Shown: one piece after another, positions 63,118 to 64,000 of the stretch
How the letters are laid out: each line of letters starts with the position of its first letter
Numbering within the stretch: the first letter of the stretch is position 1
Source: Bythopirellula polymerisocia
GTDB taxonomy: Bacteria > Planctomycetota > Planctomycetia > Pirellulales > Lacipirellulaceae
Length of the DNA stretch: 64,000 nucleotides
Assembly (NCBI RefSeq): GCF_007860015.1
Contig: NZ_SJPS01000004.1
Span: 689,567-753,566 of the forward strand
Reading direction: 5' to 3'
Notes under the pieces: model-generated
The model's database searches: none
What the model saw: the letters and a program-made list of their open reading frames with translations, nothing else
Told to the model about the DNA's origin: nothing
Translations under genes and position numbers: made by a program

Positions 63118-64000
63118 ATGCCCTATCTCTTAGCCCTCGATCAAGGGACCACCTCCTCGCGCGCGATTATTTTTTCTGATGCGGGTGACATTAAAGCGAT
63201 CGAGCAGAATGAGTTTAAGCAATATTACCCCCAGCCGGGGTGGGTGGAGCATGACCCTGAGGAAATTTGGCAATCTCAACTCGAGGTAGTAACCGCCGTC
63301 TTGGACTCGGCGCGGCTAAAGCCTGCTGATATTTCAGCTTTGGGTATCACCAATCAGCGCGAAACGACGGTTGTGTGGGATCGTAAATCGGGGCAGCCGA
63401 TCCACCCAGCGATTGTCTGGCAGGATCGCCGCACGGCTGATGTCTGCCAAAAATTGCGATCAGCAGGGCATTTGCAAACAGTTCGAGAGAAAACTGGATT
63501 GCTACTAGATCCCTATTTCAGTGGGACTAAGATTGCCTGGATTCTGGACCATGTTCCTTCGGCACGCAAGTTGGCAGATTCAGGTCAGCTCGCCTGTGGA
63601 ACCATAGACACCTGGTTAGTTAATAAGCTTACAGGAGGCTCACTCCACATAACGGATGTTTCCAATGCATCACGTACGTTGTTGATGAATATTCACACGG
63701 GTGATTGGGATAATGAACTTTTAGAATTATTCCGTATACCTCGCAGCATCTTGCCAGAGATTCGCCCCTCTAGCGAAATCTACGGAGAAGTAGATTCATC
63801 ACTTCAGCTTTCAGGAATGAAGATCGGGGGGATTGCTGGCGACCAGCAGTCTGCCTTGTTTGGACAATCATGTTTTGAGAAGGGTGCGACCAAGAACACC
63901 TACGGCACCGGTTGTTTCATGCTCATGAATACCTCGACCGAGGCCGCTGCTTCACAGAACAATTTGCTCACCACGGTTGCATGGAAGATTGACGACAAGA
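63118..64000 (+). CDS. glpK: Glycerol kinase, partial (runs off the window)
   Basis: The first 294 codons are present; the gene continues beyond 64000. The FGGY N-terminal ATPase motif is [18 protein letters not shown]. Further GlpK signatures: [35 protein letters not shown], the active-site region [14 protein letters not shown] and [15 protein letters not shown]. It phosphorylates glycerol to glycerol-3-phosphate, the inducer expected for GlpP and the substrate of GlpD. GGAG lies 9 bp before the ATG. It sits 45 bp after the lipoprotein gene, at the end of the unit that begins with leader B. Confidence 0.95.
   Translation, partial: MPYLLALDQGTTSSRAIIFSDAGDIKAIEQNEFKQYYPQPGWVEHDPEEIWQSQLEVVTAVLDSARLKPADISALGITNQRETTVVWDRKSGQPIHPAIVWQDRRTADVCQKLRSAGHLQTVREKTGLLLDPYFSGTKIAWILDHVPSARKLADSGQLACGTIDTWLVNKLTGGSLHITDVSNASRTLLMNIHTGDWDNELLELFRIPRSILPEIRPSSEIYGEVDSSLQLSGMKIGGIAGDQQSALFGQSCFEKGATKNTYGTGCFMLMNTSTEAAASQNNLLTTVAWKIDDK

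Overview
The window looks like the chromosome of a marine-type planctomycete (order Pirellulales or a relative). The evidence is the combination of formylglycine sulfatases, PEP-CTERM and dockerin-like secreted proteins, DUF1559 prepilin-like proteins, a Gly-rich mu-protocadherin-like surface protein and an EF-hand lipoprotein. These assignments come from recognised motifs and family patterns; no database search was run. No tRNA, rRNA or CRISPR array was seen.

Region 1 (1-17.5 kb) is one forward operon for a complex lipid or polyketide. It holds a thioester-reductase-like protein, a 3734-residue PfaA/HglE-like megasynthase (KS, CLF-like KS, ACP, AT, three ACPs, an Ntn-hydrolase/C45-like domain, two KRs and a DH), a phosphopantetheinyl transferase, a FabL-like enoyl reductase with a Y-x6-K active site, and two exported proteins of unknown function. 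A condensation-type acyltransferase and an enoyl-CoA hydratase follow.

Region 2 (19.8-39.3 kb) is mixed accessory DNA: an S1/P1 nuclease, a SpoIIAA-like protein, a GH2 glycosidase, a small IS200-type element, an OprO/P-like porin, surface and membrane proteins, two sulfatases, and decayed genes (DUF3302-like, DUF4239-like, an IS1380 fragment).

Region 3 (39.3-64 kb) appears to be a glycerol/glycerophosphodiester regulon. Its core is glpP (an RNA-binding antiterminator family), a divergent glpD-glpF operon, glpK at the right edge and three glycerophosphodiesterase genes (one interrupted by an amber codon), interleaved with PEP-CTERM and DUF1559 proteins. Four transcription units (sulfatase-GH16; glpD-glpF; PEP-CTERM/DUF1559/GDPD block 1; block 2 ending in glpK) carry the same leader in their 5' regions. 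It has a 5' arm, a 16-nt purine-rich loop with AGAGA and AGAA boxes, and a second arm that is also the left half of an intrinsic terminator. The two arms covary between copies (GAGCC/GGCTC or GGCCT/AGGCC), and a sigma70-like promoter lies about 50-60 nt upstream each time. This is the strongest candidate for an undescribed system: a GlpP-controlled antitermination regulon that joins glycerol catabolism to secreted glycerophosphodiesterases, surface proteins and a polysaccharide-desulfating operon.

Several genes are broken (amber or opal codons, 1-nt shifts), and a 1354-codon frame appears to fuse three formerly separate PEP-CTERM genes. Real decay and assembly error cannot be told apart from the sequence alone.
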